The notes below the pieces were generated by a model that was not told where the DNA came from, did no database searches, and saw only the letters and a program-made list of their open reading frames with translations. Below, piece after piece: positions 20,610-31,629 of a stretch of 64,000 nucleotides of DNA (position 1 is its first letter; every line of letters starts with the position of its first letter). The stretch comes from Guillardia theta CCMP2712 (lineage: Eukaryota; Cryptophyceae; Pyrenomonadales; Geminigeraceae), in contig NW_005434549.1 of assembly GCF_000315625.1 (NCBI RefSeq), forward strand, positions 127,856 through 191,855. The letters are read 5' to 3'. The position numbers and the translations under genes were made by a program.

Positions 20610-21540
20610 GATTGTCAGCTGAACATGCACAACAAAACGATAACGCGTAAGAATAGTGTTCACCATGGAATGCGGGAGAAAGAAAAGGACTCTGCAAAGG
20701 TACCGTCGTTAGGATCAAACAGTGGAGGACGGGTTGGCAGTAGACAGCAATATCTAGATAGGTGTGCATCCAAGGAGGACCATACCACTACAACAGCAAA
20801 AGAAAGCAGATGAGAATCATTGCATGGACGGCCATCCAGCTCATCAGGAGCACTGAGGAGAGGAGGGAGAAATCATTCGATCCCGAAGGGCAGGAATGCT
20901 TGCTAAGGATCATCATCAACAACCGCTACATTCACGTAGCGGGACATGATGCAGCATACCCGCGATGTTGGCCATCATGAGCAGAGAGAGGATCGCAACC
21001 GAGCTCACTCCTCCTCCTCCTCCTCCTCGCGCCCTTGCCTGCTTCACTGCCATAGCGGCCTCCATGACACTTTACACGCCTGCTACCCACCCCTGCTCAA
21101 ACCAGAATAGGAGGGGTAGAGTCTACCAAAATAATGCGAAGACGAGGAGGGGGAGGGGGAGGATAAGGATGAGGACGAGGACGAGGACGAGGACGAGGAT
21201 GAGGATGAGGACGAGGATGAGGGTGGGAGTGAGGGGGAGAGAGTGAGGGGGAGGAGGAGGATATCATGAAGTCTACTTTGATGATGTCCGTGTTGATGGG
21301 AGGTTGTTCTATCGGAATCTCAAAATTTCATCATAGATACATCGCATGTTATGCTGTGTGCATGACGGTTCAAACCCGCTCCCTCTCACAACCCACAACT
21401 CCATCCCCTCGTTCTCATCTCTCAGTCTTCTCCTTCACTTCCTGGGCCATAGATCAAATCCATTTCCCCACCAAACATTCGCATCTAGCACAAACGTCAG
21501 CTTCCTGTACTGCCCCCATCTCCTCTCGCGTGCCCCTCCT
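20610..21540. other. Spacer with GAGGAC hexamer array
   Basis: No convincing coding sequence is seen. About 21165-21240 is a GA-rich array of GAGGAC/GAGGAT units. It lies between the ankyrin gene and the possible 3' exons of the F-box gene. Confidence 0.45.
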
Positions 21541-21549
21541 TACCTTCCC

Positions 21550-22700
21550 ACTCCTCTGAGCGTATGATCGCTGACACTGCAGCTGCCTCAGCGGCTGCAG
21601 GAAAAACTTTCGCAGCTTCGCCTGCCCTCGCATACTTCCTCCTCCGGTCAGATCGTCCTGTCCCGTCGTCACGCGCTCAAGACAGGAAATGAGAATTGGC
21701 AGGTGCAGGAAACCAGAACGAAGGGGAAGGGAGAGAGAGGGAGGAGAAAAGCGGGAGGAAGGTGGAGGTTGGTAGGCGCAGAAAGCAGGAGGACAGGGGA
21801 GGAAGGTGAAATTGACCGCACCCGGACATCGAGCTGTTCGAGGACAGACTGAAACTCTAGTAGAAGATCGAGGTGACGGTCAGAGAGATCCAAAAGCTCC
21901 TACGTGAGCACGTGGTGAGGCAAAAAGATCAACATGCAGACAGGAAGGAGAAGGAGAAAGACTGGGAGGAGAAAGGGGGGGACGAAGGAGAAAGACTGGG
22001 AGGAGAAAGGGGGGACGAAGGAGGAAGGGGGCGGCAAGGATATGAAAGGGATGACATCGGCTGAATAGCACAGAAAGAGGAGAGAAGGGCACACCTGTTG
22101 AGCAAGGAACTGCAGCGACCGCCGGACCCGAGCAGCACGATGAGAAGTCCAGAGGAGGACGAGGTCACGGAAGGCGATGACACCCTTCTGATAGACCGAC
22201 GGGGTGTGCGCCTGTCTGCTGCTTCCTCCACGTCAGGTGTAAAACAGATCGGTCGAGTCGAGCGGGGAAGAGGAGGAGGAAGACATCAGGAGGGAGGGCA
22301 CGAGGCTCACCAGCAGGAGGAGAGGTGGGCATCGTACTTTCGATTCTCCCTCTCGACGAGGAGGTTCAGCTCTTCATGCATCGAGTTCATCCTCTTGATC
22401 CAGACCTTCGCTCTCCTCCATCCCTCCACGATCTTCTCCAGCACCTTCAGCTCATCTTCTATCTCCCTCCGCTTCGACCCCCGCTCGTTTCCTCCGTTCA
22501 CCCCGTCGCTCTCTGCGCTCTCTGCTCCGCCAAACCCGACCCCTTCCCCACTGCTGCTGCGGCCGTTTGACTCTCCTCCTGCTCCTCCTGCACCCCATTC
22601 TCCTCCTCCTCGCATGCCACCCCAGACTTCCACAGCAAGTCGCTCCATGAACTCGACCATGACAAGGGCAACGCAGTCATACAGCTGAGAGACGAAAGCA
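21550..22700 (-). CDS. Exons of a coiled-coil protein, possibly the 3' part of the F-box gene
   Basis: Between about 22330 and 22690 the minus strand encodes LYDCVALVMVEFMERLAVE, a Gly-rich spacer, and a coiled coil (EIEDELKVLEKIVEGWRRAK...MHEELNLLVERENRKY). A further exon at about 21800-21870 encodes LDLSDRHLDLLLEFQSVLEQ. Another open stretch at about 21545-21670 may be the last exon. Acceptor-like CTCTCAG precedes the LYDC stretch. I could not connect these exons in phase to the F-box exon ending at 23224, so a separate gene is possible. Confidence 0.45.
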
Positions 22701-23223
22701 AATTCGAGAATTCGGGATGAAAGGAAAAGGGGAAGGGAAGGAGGACAAGTAACAAAGGGGAAATACGAAACAGGAAGGGTGAAACACAGGAGTGCAGAAG
22801 AAAGAAATGGAAGAAAAATGTCAGACACGAAACACCAATAAGGTCGATATTACTTGGGTCCATTCTTTCCTCGCGAGTTTCTTTACCACCTGTCATCGGC
22901 ATGAGCTCCGATCTTTATCGTTCATTCTTCTCGTCTTACATTACGGCATCTGCTTGCTTCGTCCTCGTCAAAATCATCTTTTTCCATTCTTATTCTCAAC
23001 CAGTTCCACCCTGGTAAGACAGAATCAGTCTCGAACTTTGAAAGCACCACGTGCATTCATTTGTTTTCAGCATTTTGGAACGGGCAAATCAAAATCCGAT
23101 GGCGTGAAAGCAATAAAAACAAGACAACAACGATGTCGAGTAATGTCTCTCGGGTAAAACATAGCAAATGAATGCTACAACAGCGCATCGATTCCGGCAA
23201 CAGCACCAACTAAACCATCCTAC

Positions 23224-24060
23224 CTGTCTGCAATTCACCAAAGACTTTCTCAATCTTTCTTCGTGTTTCTAGCCTGAAATGCTTCCATAACGGTCCATCC
23301 TGTAAACAAGAAAAGTCATCTCCACTTTTAGCTCCATCTCCACCATCATCACAACAGCCATCTCCACCTTCACCAGAAATCAAATCAATCTCTCTCACCT
23401 GGATCCGATCAGAGTTCTGTCCAAAACAACAATCTTTCTCGACGACAAGCTGGGATACACTCAGTCCTTCGCTCGTTTCCCTCCGCTTTTCTCTCCCCTG
23501 TTCCCCTGCCTCCTCTCTCCCTCTCGCCTTCTTAATCGTTCTCTCCTCCCCATTCTCATCCCCTTTGCTCTTTTGTTTCTCACCTCCTTACAGAACTGAT
23601 ACCACAGCACATCGGATCTCAACGTAAGCGACCATTTCCGGCAAACTGACATGCACAGCAGCAGCATGTCCTTCCACCCGACCCGGATCGCGATCTGCAT
23701 CAGAACTTCTTCTGGAATGTTCCAGCGGAATTTTTCCTGCCCGCTGCTGCCACGATGACGATCTGAGAACCGGCGACTCTCTGAGGATGCAAGAGGGGAG
23801 CCATGGCCTTCCCCACCACCCCCTTTGATGGCAACCAGGCTGCTACCTTCCGCTGCACCCAGCCTCTTCCTGTCCAGAGCCTCGTCTTCCCCGTCACTCT
23901 CGTCCAGCAGGTCCTCGAGCATGTTGAACTCGTCCTTTGCGCATTCATCGGCATCGGCTCGAGCGTTGGACATGGTTTGTGCTGCGTCGCCAGCGACATG
24001 GTCTCGGGGCGATGTGACGGATGAAAATCGACCGCTGAAGCCATGAAACTCCAGGCTCAT
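23224..24060 (-). CDS. F-box protein
   Basis: Exons 23584-24060, 23399-23449 and 23224-23299 join in phase (FCKE, then LVVEKDCCFGQ, then DGPLWKHFRLETRRKIEKVF). The first exon has an acidic Ser/Asp/Glu-rich N-terminus of about 110 residues. An F-box follows: WNIPEEVLMQIAIRVGWKDM, then CMSVCRKWSLTLRSDVLWYQ, matching the P-E-vL..I...L...dll..s.VCr.W..l..d..lW pattern. F-box proteins link substrates to SKP1-CUL1 ubiquitin ligases. The substrate-binding part is not identified and may lie in the downstream coiled-coil exons at 21.5-22.7 kb. The start is the first ATG of the exon. Confidence 0.7.
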
Positions 24061-25838
24061 GACGAGATAGCGATATAACAGGATGCTGCTGCACTTGGTC
24101 TAGCTCGTTTGAAAAGGATCTGCGGCAAAACGTAAGGGCACAGCAAAACCACGATGATACGGTATTAGAAGAACACATTGCAAAGAACGTGACATTCATG
24201 ATTCATGGTTTTGAACGCCATGCCATGCGCAGAGCAGATAATATTCATAGCAAACACTCTGCCACTACCTTCGTATACCACCAGTGTCACCAACGTGTCA
24301 AGTTTGAAGCATCTCCTGCACACTTTCACTTGTTCGTAAAGAATTTTCTCTTCGTATCCCCCCTACCAGCCTTTCCGTGTTTGCTCATCTGTCGAGCCTC
24401 CCACATCATTCTTCTGACCATGTTCATGAGATGCTCTTCTTCTCACCTCCTTCCCTCCCTCCCTCCCTCCTTCTCCTTCCCCTCCCTCCTCCCCGCTCAA
24501 GCATGGCGGCTCATCTGCAACCATTCGGCTTCGGCCTGCCGGGCCGAGACTTGGTAGGAACTGAACTACTTCCAACCGTTACATCACAGTTACAGTCGTT
24601 ATTCTCTTCTTCTCGGGGGTCGGGGTGGTGGGTGTTGGGGGTGGGGTAGAATCGTTTTGTAGACAGTGGGTGGGTACAGGTCAATACAGACATGAGACCA
24701 GGGGTAGGTGGTAAAGATATGTGAATTTTGGGAACAGTGGGACTATCAGCAACTGAAGGGCTAGGTCAGAGCATATGGATTATATATTCTATCTCATTTA
24801 TGAAAAGAGCTCTCTATAGGACGTGTTGTTCGTGTGTTCCATGTTTTGTCAAATACTACCGGTGGGTGGGTTAATAAGGAGGTCAACTCGATTGGGGAAG
24901 GGGGGTTACGGTGTAGGTAGGATCCATTTTGAAGGAGGCGTTGTCGGAATGGTTGGTGGAATAATAAAAGTAGTACCACCTAGGTAGCCGATTATTCGAT
25001 TGAAGCTCTAATATAAAATGGATATCCCTCTGACTTGGCCCTATAGTGCCCGCTACAGAGGAACTGCAGACTCCCAAACTCTTTTGTCTCCCAATGAGAG
25101 TACCCACCCACCCCAGCTTTCCATACCCCCCCCCCCCCCCCCCCCCGGCGATGCCCCGATGACCCACCCATCCTACACTTGATTCCCGGCTTTACTTCAT
25201 CACCCCCCCATGTCTTTGACTACCTAATTGTTCAGCAGCGAATTTGCCACACATATAAGGCATAGCATAGAGGAAGCTTTTTCTAAGTCACCTATTAGTA
25301 AATATTTCATTACATCTGATGTAATACCCTCCACTGCATATGTCATGACCCATATAGGGTAGGTAGGGCGATCAAGGGATATATCATGCTTTTCCAGCAG
25401 GGGTAGGGGGTGGGTAGCCATAATCCAGGGGGGGGGTTATACAAAACAGCGGTGGGTAGGTTGTTCATAGCCGACATGTTCAATAACAATGGGGGGAAAG
25501 GGAAAGGAAGGTGAAGAAGCAGCAGCAGGGGCAGCGAGGCGGCGGGATGAGTGAGAGGAGAGGGGACATAGATCATGACAGGTCTTGCCTAGAAGAAGTG
25601 AACTAGGGTGGGACTGATCAGGGGAGGGAAGGAAAGTTCAGGACTGCTGGAAGGAAAGTTGAGGACTGCTGGAAGGAAAGTTGAGGACTGCTCATACATC
25701 TGACTATCGAGCAGGAAGCAGGGGCTGATTGGAGGTGCAGGGCTCGCTCTCATCTTCGTTGTAAGTGGTGAATCTGACTGAAGTTTGACTGGAGATCGAA
25801 ACATGTGAAAGCTCGGAACTTGCCTTGTCCGTCAAAGA
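24061..25838. other. Intergenic spacer of the G/C-run class
   Basis: From 24590 to 25460 the sequence is dense in GGGGTGGGTAG and CTACCCACCC words, with a homopolymer C run at about 25128-25146. The right end (25600-25690) has three copies of a roughly 20-base unit containing GGAAAGTT..GGACTGCT. No gene is supported. The promoter of the bHLH gene should lie in the last few hundred bases. Confidence 0.5.
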
Positions 25839-28267
25839 ATGTCCGCCAACAACTCAGACAGCAACAGCAAGGACTTGGATGGCTCCATGGGCGATGCAGA
25901 TACTGGGCAGGATGAGGCGGGAGGAGCAGGAAACAACAAGTACCGCAGGAGGAATGTAGAGAGACATCTTGCAGCGGAGAGGGATCGCAGGAAGGCTACG
26001 AAGAGCAAGCTGCAAGAGCTGGATGCCCTCCTACCAGACTCGTCGAGCGGGCCCAGAACACTGAATCAATGCTTGAAGGTGGCATGGGAGCATATTAACG
26101 GCATTGTCAAGGGAAAGCAGGCAGGTGGCAGCCAAGAGAACTCTCAAGCTGGAGAGAGGTCTGTCCTGTCCTCTGCGATGGAGGCAAGCCCGAATGTTGG
26201 GGTTGGGGTTCTGAACAGGGAGTGGAAGTTCGTGAGAGCGAATCAGGCACTGACGAAGGCAGTGAGCAACGGCCAGCCCCTCCTCGGGGTCAGCCTCCTC
26301 TCGATCGTGAACCCCTCCGATTCTCAGCCACTGGCCGATCTGCTCTCGAAGCTGAGCAGGTCGACGAGCAACGGGGGGGATAAGGTATTCATCAACATTC
26401 GATTTGCCGCCAGGGCTGGGTCAGCGCTCGATTTCAATCGCTACTACAAGCTCGACATCGTTTCTGTCAACGTGAGACCGAATGAGAAGGTTCAAATCCT
26501 CCTCGTCTACTTCGGACCCTCCTCAAGGTATCCCAACGTCGGTCCTCAGCCTGCTCCCCGGCCGCAAGGCCTTAGCCGGGCGGAGGAGCTGGTGAACAAG
26601 ATCCCGATACTGCAAGGACTGGATCCCATGACGTTGTTAGAGGTCCTTTCGATGGCGCAGACTGCAGTTCTCGGCCCGGGAACCACCATCATCAACGCCG
26701 GGTATCCCCCGGGCCCGATGTTCTTTCTCGAGTCTGGCAAGTGTGTGGTGCAAGTGCGAGGGCGGCAGGTTGCCATGCTGGACGCGGGGGACTGCTTCGG
26801 TGAGATCTCGCTGCTGTCAGCCGAGCCGAGGACGGCAGATGTCATCACGCTGACCCAGAGCACCGTCTTGCAACTCCCCGCTGTCCTTTTCCTGCAATGC
26901 GCGCACTCCAACCCAGCGTTGATGGGTAGGCTCCAGAACCTTGCGAACTCAAGGTTGCTGCGCGATTCGGGCTCCTGGAGCCACTCCACGGGGCTTCCGA
27001 TCGGAATGGGCCCGGCGCTGCTCGGGGTTCCTTCCCGGCCGATGCAGAGCGGAGGGTTGCAACAGCTGCCGCAGCTCCCGGTCAAGGTTGAGGGCTCGCT
27101 GCAGTTCCAGCCAGGCGGTGCCCAGCCCTTATCTTTTGGCATGCAAGCGCAGGGAGGATCGTTTGACGTCAAGGCGACGCCTGAAGAAGCTCCGATGGCG
27201 CAGAGCAAGGCAGCTCCGAGCCAGCTGGGCGCGGAGCCGTTGAGCTCGTCGAGTAGCTGGAGTAACTCCCAGTCAGCTTCTCTGCAGCCATTTGGAAACC
27301 AACCTGAGGTTTCCAGCGAAGTGACCAGCCAAGGCCTCGTGAGCATGATCGAGGCCGGAAGCAACTGGGGAGGGGGGGTCGTGAGGAGGAGCAGCGGGCA
27401 AGTGGCTAGGCAAGACTCCATCATTCAGCTCATCGGGGACATCGCAGGAGAGGCGTCCGAGCCGATCGCTGGGCCATGGGCGTCGGACTTTGCAGATGGC
27501 GTCCTCGATGGAGGGAGGAACAACCTGCACAATCGATCGCGCACAGCGACGCCGGACGGAGCGCACAGGTCCATGTCATGGGACAGCTTCGTGCGGGGAG
27601 AGTGCGACTTTTCGCGCCACCTCGCTCCTGCATCTCCTACCTCCTCTCACAAGGACGGGCACGGAGGACGATCGGAGCAACCTCCGATCACGACGGAGAG
27701 GTTGACTCGCTGCCAGATGATTTCGAGCTGCTCCCCGTCCTGCATCGCCGACATGGCCAGCAGGCTGCGGTCAGTCGTGGCGGAGGAAGGGGATGTTCTG
27801 GTGCACCAGGGGTCGCCAGGGCGGTCGCTCTTCTTCATAGAGCAGGGGACGTGTCATGTGATCGTTAACGGGCTCGTCGTGAGGACGCTGGGGCCCGGCG
27901 AGTGCTTCGGTGAAATCTCTCTGATAATGACGGAGATGGCAACCGCGGAGGTACGTGTTGCAGGCTCCCCTGCCTCTGCCCTTGCCTCGTCCTCGAGTGC
28001 GATGCTGGCTCCTTGCGCTGGCATGCTCTCCACTCCTCACTCCTCTCCTCCTCGCTCGCGTTCTCGCTCGCACGTTGTTGACTGGTCGGGGATCAGGTCA
28101 TAGCCATGGAGAAGTGCGAGCTGCTGGAGGTAACGTCGCTCCTCCTCCTCCTGCCCTTGTGTTGACCTTGCGTGCCTTCAGCTCCCTGCGCGGGACGTCT
28201 GGGTGCTGCTGCCCGAGTATCCTGACCTTTACGGGTTGCTGAAGCAGCAGGTGAGGAGCAGGAGCAA

Positions 28268-28304
<37 letters not shown>

Positions 28305-28982
28305 CGGGGGTTGGGGGGGGGGAGGAAGGATAGGTGCTGGGGATAAACGTGGGGAAGAGAAACAGGAACGCTGACGGGCAGTCAGGCAATAGACAACATC
28401 AATAGGGCTGGGATCTGCGACCTCTCAGCCTGGGGGACATATCTCCCAAGACCTCGCCGGGGAGAGAGATTTTGAGAAGCTCTTGGCNNNNNNNNNNNNN
28501 NNNNNNNNNNNNNNNNNNNNNNNNNNNNNNNNNNNNNNNNNNNNNNNNNNNNNNNNNNNNNNNNNNNNNNNNNNNNNNNNNNNNNNNCCTCCCCTCCCCT
28601 CCCCTCCCCTCCCCTCCCTCCCCTCCCTCCCTCCCCTCCCCCTCCCTCCCCTCCCCTCCCTCCCCTCCCCTCCCTCCCCTCCCTCCCTCCCTCCCCCTCC
28701 TCCCTCCTCCCTCCCTCCCCTCCTCCTCCTCCCCTCCTCCCTCCCTCATCCCTTCCTTCTCCTTCCGACTTTTTCCGTTCTCGTCACTCTCCTGTCCTTC
28801 TTTTGCCTTCCTCCTCTCACACCTGTTGCTCTGGTGCCAGTAACGGATCCGCAGGGAGGACAAACGACGACGCTCGACTCCTTGATAACAGGGGTGAGAA
28901 CGAGAAGGAGGGAGAGGAGGAGGGAGAAGTGATGCGTATCAGCACTAGGATCAGGATACGGATTAGAACTAGAACCAATGAC

Positions 28983-29017
<35 letters not shown>

Positions 29018-29497
29018 AATCAAGAGCAGGGGAGGGTTAGAGGCAGTAGCAGCAGGGTGGGAACTTTTATTTCAGTCTCACTTACGTCAAGGTGATGGAG
29101 CTTGACAAGATTCTCAACGAGGAGAACGATCTCGATAGAGCCAAGTCTTGCGTCGCAGACCTGCGGCCACTGCTGCAGATGCTGATGAGGAGCGGTTACA
29201 GGTGGGGCTAGTTGCTCGATCTCCCCCTGCCTCTCCTCGCGCGCAGCTCTCCTCTCCACCTTCTTCCTTGTTTCCCGTCTCTTCTCTCCTCCATCGCCTC
29301 TGACCGCTCCCTCTCTTTCTCTCTTCCCGTTCCTCTCCTCTTTCCCTCTCCTCTCCTCTCTTCTTCTCCCTCTCCTCTTTCCCTCTCTTCTCCTCTCTTC
29401 TTCTCCCTCTCCTCTCTTCCTCTCTTTCTGTCTTGTTGGCTCTGCCCGACCCTGATCTCTCTACAGGCCAGAGCCTATCGCACCGGACGATACATGA
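25839..29497 (+). CDS. bHLH-PAS protein with two cyclic-nucleotide-binding domains
   Basis: The first exon (25839-27950) encodes 704 residues. Residues about 38-92 are a basic helix-loop-helix with His43, Glu47 and Arg51 in the H-x3-E-x3-R spacing that reads E-box DNA. Residues about 113-226 form a PAS-like domain. Residues about 255-365 are a cNMP-binding domain with a phosphate cassette FGEISLLSAEPRTA, including the key Glu and Arg. After a Ser/Gln-rich linker, a second cNMP-binding domain ends the exon, with cassette FGEISLIMTEMATAEV lacking that Arg. It continues in 28097-28129 (VIAMEKCELLE) and 28182-28250 (LPARDVWVLLPEYPDLYG), all in phase. Later exons are less certain: one is near 28386, a 100-N gap follows, then 29092-29201 and a last exon 29467-29497 ending SGYRPEPIAPDDT. 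The inference is a transcription factor gated by cAMP or cGMP. Confidence 0.85.
28488..28587. other. Assembly gap (100 N) inside the bHLH-PAS-cNMP gene
   Basis: Exactly 100 N, followed by a CCCTC-type repeat (28588-28745). At least one exon of the second cNMP-binding domain or the C-terminal region may be hidden here. Confidence 0.95.
28588..28745. repeat. (CCCTC)n pyrimidine repeat bordering the gap
   Basis: Continuous CCCTC/CCTC units with almost no other bases. Intronic position and the neighbouring gap suggest it blocked assembly. Confidence 0.9.
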
Positions 29498-29672
29498 TAA
29501 AGTTTTCAGTTCCCTCGTTTTCTAATTCATCGCAGTTAATAATCAAGGTAGATCGGACTGGTCGCGTCCTCCTATCATACACCTCACCTCTGCTTCTGCT
29601 TCTCCTCTCCCTCCGCTCCGTCGCTCTCTCCATGCTCTCATGGCATCTCATCTCCTTTCTCCTCCTCCTTGC

Positions 29673-30501
29673 TCATGTGTTGTTCCGCTCCGATCTCGCA
29701 GAGTTCTCGCGGATCGACTGAAGTTTCTGCCGGTCCTGCTCGCGCAGGCCGAGCTCGTCCGGGGGTTCTAGAGACCATGCGGGCTCCTCGGCGAGAGCAA
29801 GATGATACAACCTGATCCGATGTCACTGAGAGGAGAGGAGAGAACAAGAGCAGAGGAGAGGAAAAGAAGAAGAGGGGGAAGAAGAAAGAGAATGGGGCCG
29901 GGGGAGGGGGGAGAAGATGGGAGAGGAGGAAGGATGAGGTAGAGTCAGATATGTTGAGACGGAAAGCTAAGGCGCGAAGGAGAGCGATGAAGAGGGATTG
30001 GAGGACTGCCAGGGCGGGCGAACGAGGAAGGGGAGAGGAAGAAAAGGAGATACCCGTCATTGCCACAGTTGTAGACGTAGTACGTGTTGTCGATTATTGG
30101 CTTCCTCCCGCTATCCCATTTTACAGTGCACTGAAGACAGTGAAGAGAGGTGAAGTCAGAAGGAAGCTGCGAGAGGGAGCAAGGGCGGGGGGGGAGGGAT
30201 GGATGGATGGATGGAGGGAGGGAGGGAGGGAGGGAGGGAGGGAGGGAGGAGAGGGAGGGAGGGAGGGATGGATGGAGGGAGGGAGGGAGGGAGGGACGGA
30301 GGGAGGGAGGAGGAGAGGGACGGAGGGAGGGAAGGAGGGAGGGAGGGAGGGAGGGAAACAGGCCGTAAATGACTTCACCATGCCCATATAAGCTTCTCTC
30401 CCATTGTAGACCACAGTACCGATCCCATCGTCCAGATAGTCAGTTCCATGTTCCTTGTCCCACAATCGCAAATATTCCTTTCCCGCGTCGCTGTGCAGCA
30501 T
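29673..30501 (-). CDS. Protein with MIB/HERC2 domain
   Basis: Exons 30379 to about 30501, 30054-30130 and 29673-29811 join in phase. The product reads YLRLWDKEHGTDYLDDGIGT, VVYNGREAYMGM, CTVKWDSGRKPIIDN, YYVYNCGNDG and LYHLALAEEPAW. The order GxGTVV, CxVxWDxG, then a Y-x-G-x-DG-x-Y-x-L ending matches the MIB/HERC2 domain found in Mindbomb and HERC2 ubiquitin ligases. The C-terminal 30 residues are charged. The start may be the ATG at 30501. An open stretch upstream at about 30830-30930 (HADSRPPMCATSSVWSELRY) may be an earlier exon. No RING or HECT domain is visible, so ligase function cannot be claimed. A plus-strand alternative for the last exon exists but fits less well. Confidence 0.6.
30197..30357. 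repeat. (GGGA)n microsatellite in an intron of the MIB/HERC2 gene
   Basis: Mostly GGGA units with some GGAT. It lies between exons 30054-30130 and 30379-30501, so on the coding strand it is a TCCC pyrimidine tract. A second run, (GAG)n at about 30514-30568, lies just upstream of the ATG. Confidence 0.85.
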
Positions 30502-30639
30502 TAGGACAAGACATGAGGAGGAGGAGGAGGAGGAGGAGGAGGAGGAGGAGGAGGAGGAGGAGGAGGAGGGCTAAAAGACCTCAGCTTGACGCGCAGCCCA
30601 CTTGTGATCTTGAAATCTCGTCCGAGGATCTACCGATCA

Positions 30640-31629
30640 AGTAAGAATCAACCTTTCCCACCTTCACCCTTCTCACTTTCTCGCATGTTTCTGCTATCTG
30701 CGGGCTCCGGAAATGTTTTGCGTGATATTGGGCCTTGAGAGGAGAGACTCAGCAGACGTGCGAGCGGGGTTGTAATGAATCAACTCATGCATCTCGTCCT
30801 CGTATCAGCATCAGACGTCAACGCACCTGGGAATGACAGTTCCTGGGCATCATTACCAGCCCAGAGATATCTGAGTTCTGACCAGACGCTGGAAGTTGCG
30901 CACATGGGTGGCCGGGAATCAGCATGCCTGTAGAGGTCGTGTGAAAATTCTAACATCTCATCATCCTCTGTTCTCTCAACGTCATCAATTCTTCTGTCTT
31001 TCCCCTTCCCTCCAATCATCTATGATCTTGTTCTCTTGTTCTCTTGTTCGCTTGTTCTCTTGTTCGCTTGTTCTCTTCTCCATCTCATGACTGTCTTCCA
31101 TCATCTTCATCGTCTTCTCAGCATCCTCTCCTTGTCTCCCTCGCTTCTTCTCTTCTCTTAGCCTCATTTCTCTCTGCCGCCTCCATGGTTTCTCCAACTG
31201 TTTTCCCTGAAGCCACCACCCCACCTACCTACCCTCATTTTGAAGATGAACAACCGGGTACTTAGACTACCCTACCCACAGTCGTCAGTTAGGCCAGCAA
31301 TGGCGAACGGTAAAGCAGCGCAAGCAATGGGCGACGCTTGCCAGCATGGCAGGAGGGAGGAGCATGAGACCAGAGCTCCTGCATGCTGAGGGCCTCGAGG
31401 AAGCGAGATACAGCAGGAGATGAGAGCCGCAAGAGCTGCTCGCGTCCTCTCAGATCGTTGCTACCGGCGGCAATCATCGCTATGCCAGGCCTGAGCACAA
31501 GGCCCAGCAGCCGTTGAGCCCGACAGGCACGACGAGGGAGGGTTCTGACGCCATGCTGCTGTGAACCTGTAGAGAGGACGTGAGGTTGTGCAGAGGAGGA
31601 GAGTGGGTCGCAAGGTAGCTGACGCCACC
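30640..31629. other. Region with possible minor exons
   Basis: It holds the possible upstream exon of the MIB/HERC2 gene (about 30830-30930, minus) and a TTCTCTTGTTCGC array (31030-31080). Short open stretches on both strands at 31300-31600 lack recognisable character. Promoters for the divergent flanking genes should lie here. Confidence 0.35.

Noticed and set aside
26546-27424. 292-residue minus-strand ORF opposite the bHLH gene
   Set aside because: It lies wholly within the plus-strand coding exon, which has recognisable PAS and CNB domains in the other strand.
29702-29771. Plus-strand last exon (VLADRLKFLPVLLAQAELVR) for the bHLH gene
   Set aside because: It is compatible in phase, but the minus-strand reading LYHLALAEEPAW completes the MIB/HERC2 domain and fits its own phase, and the bHLH gene has a nearer stop at 29495-29497.
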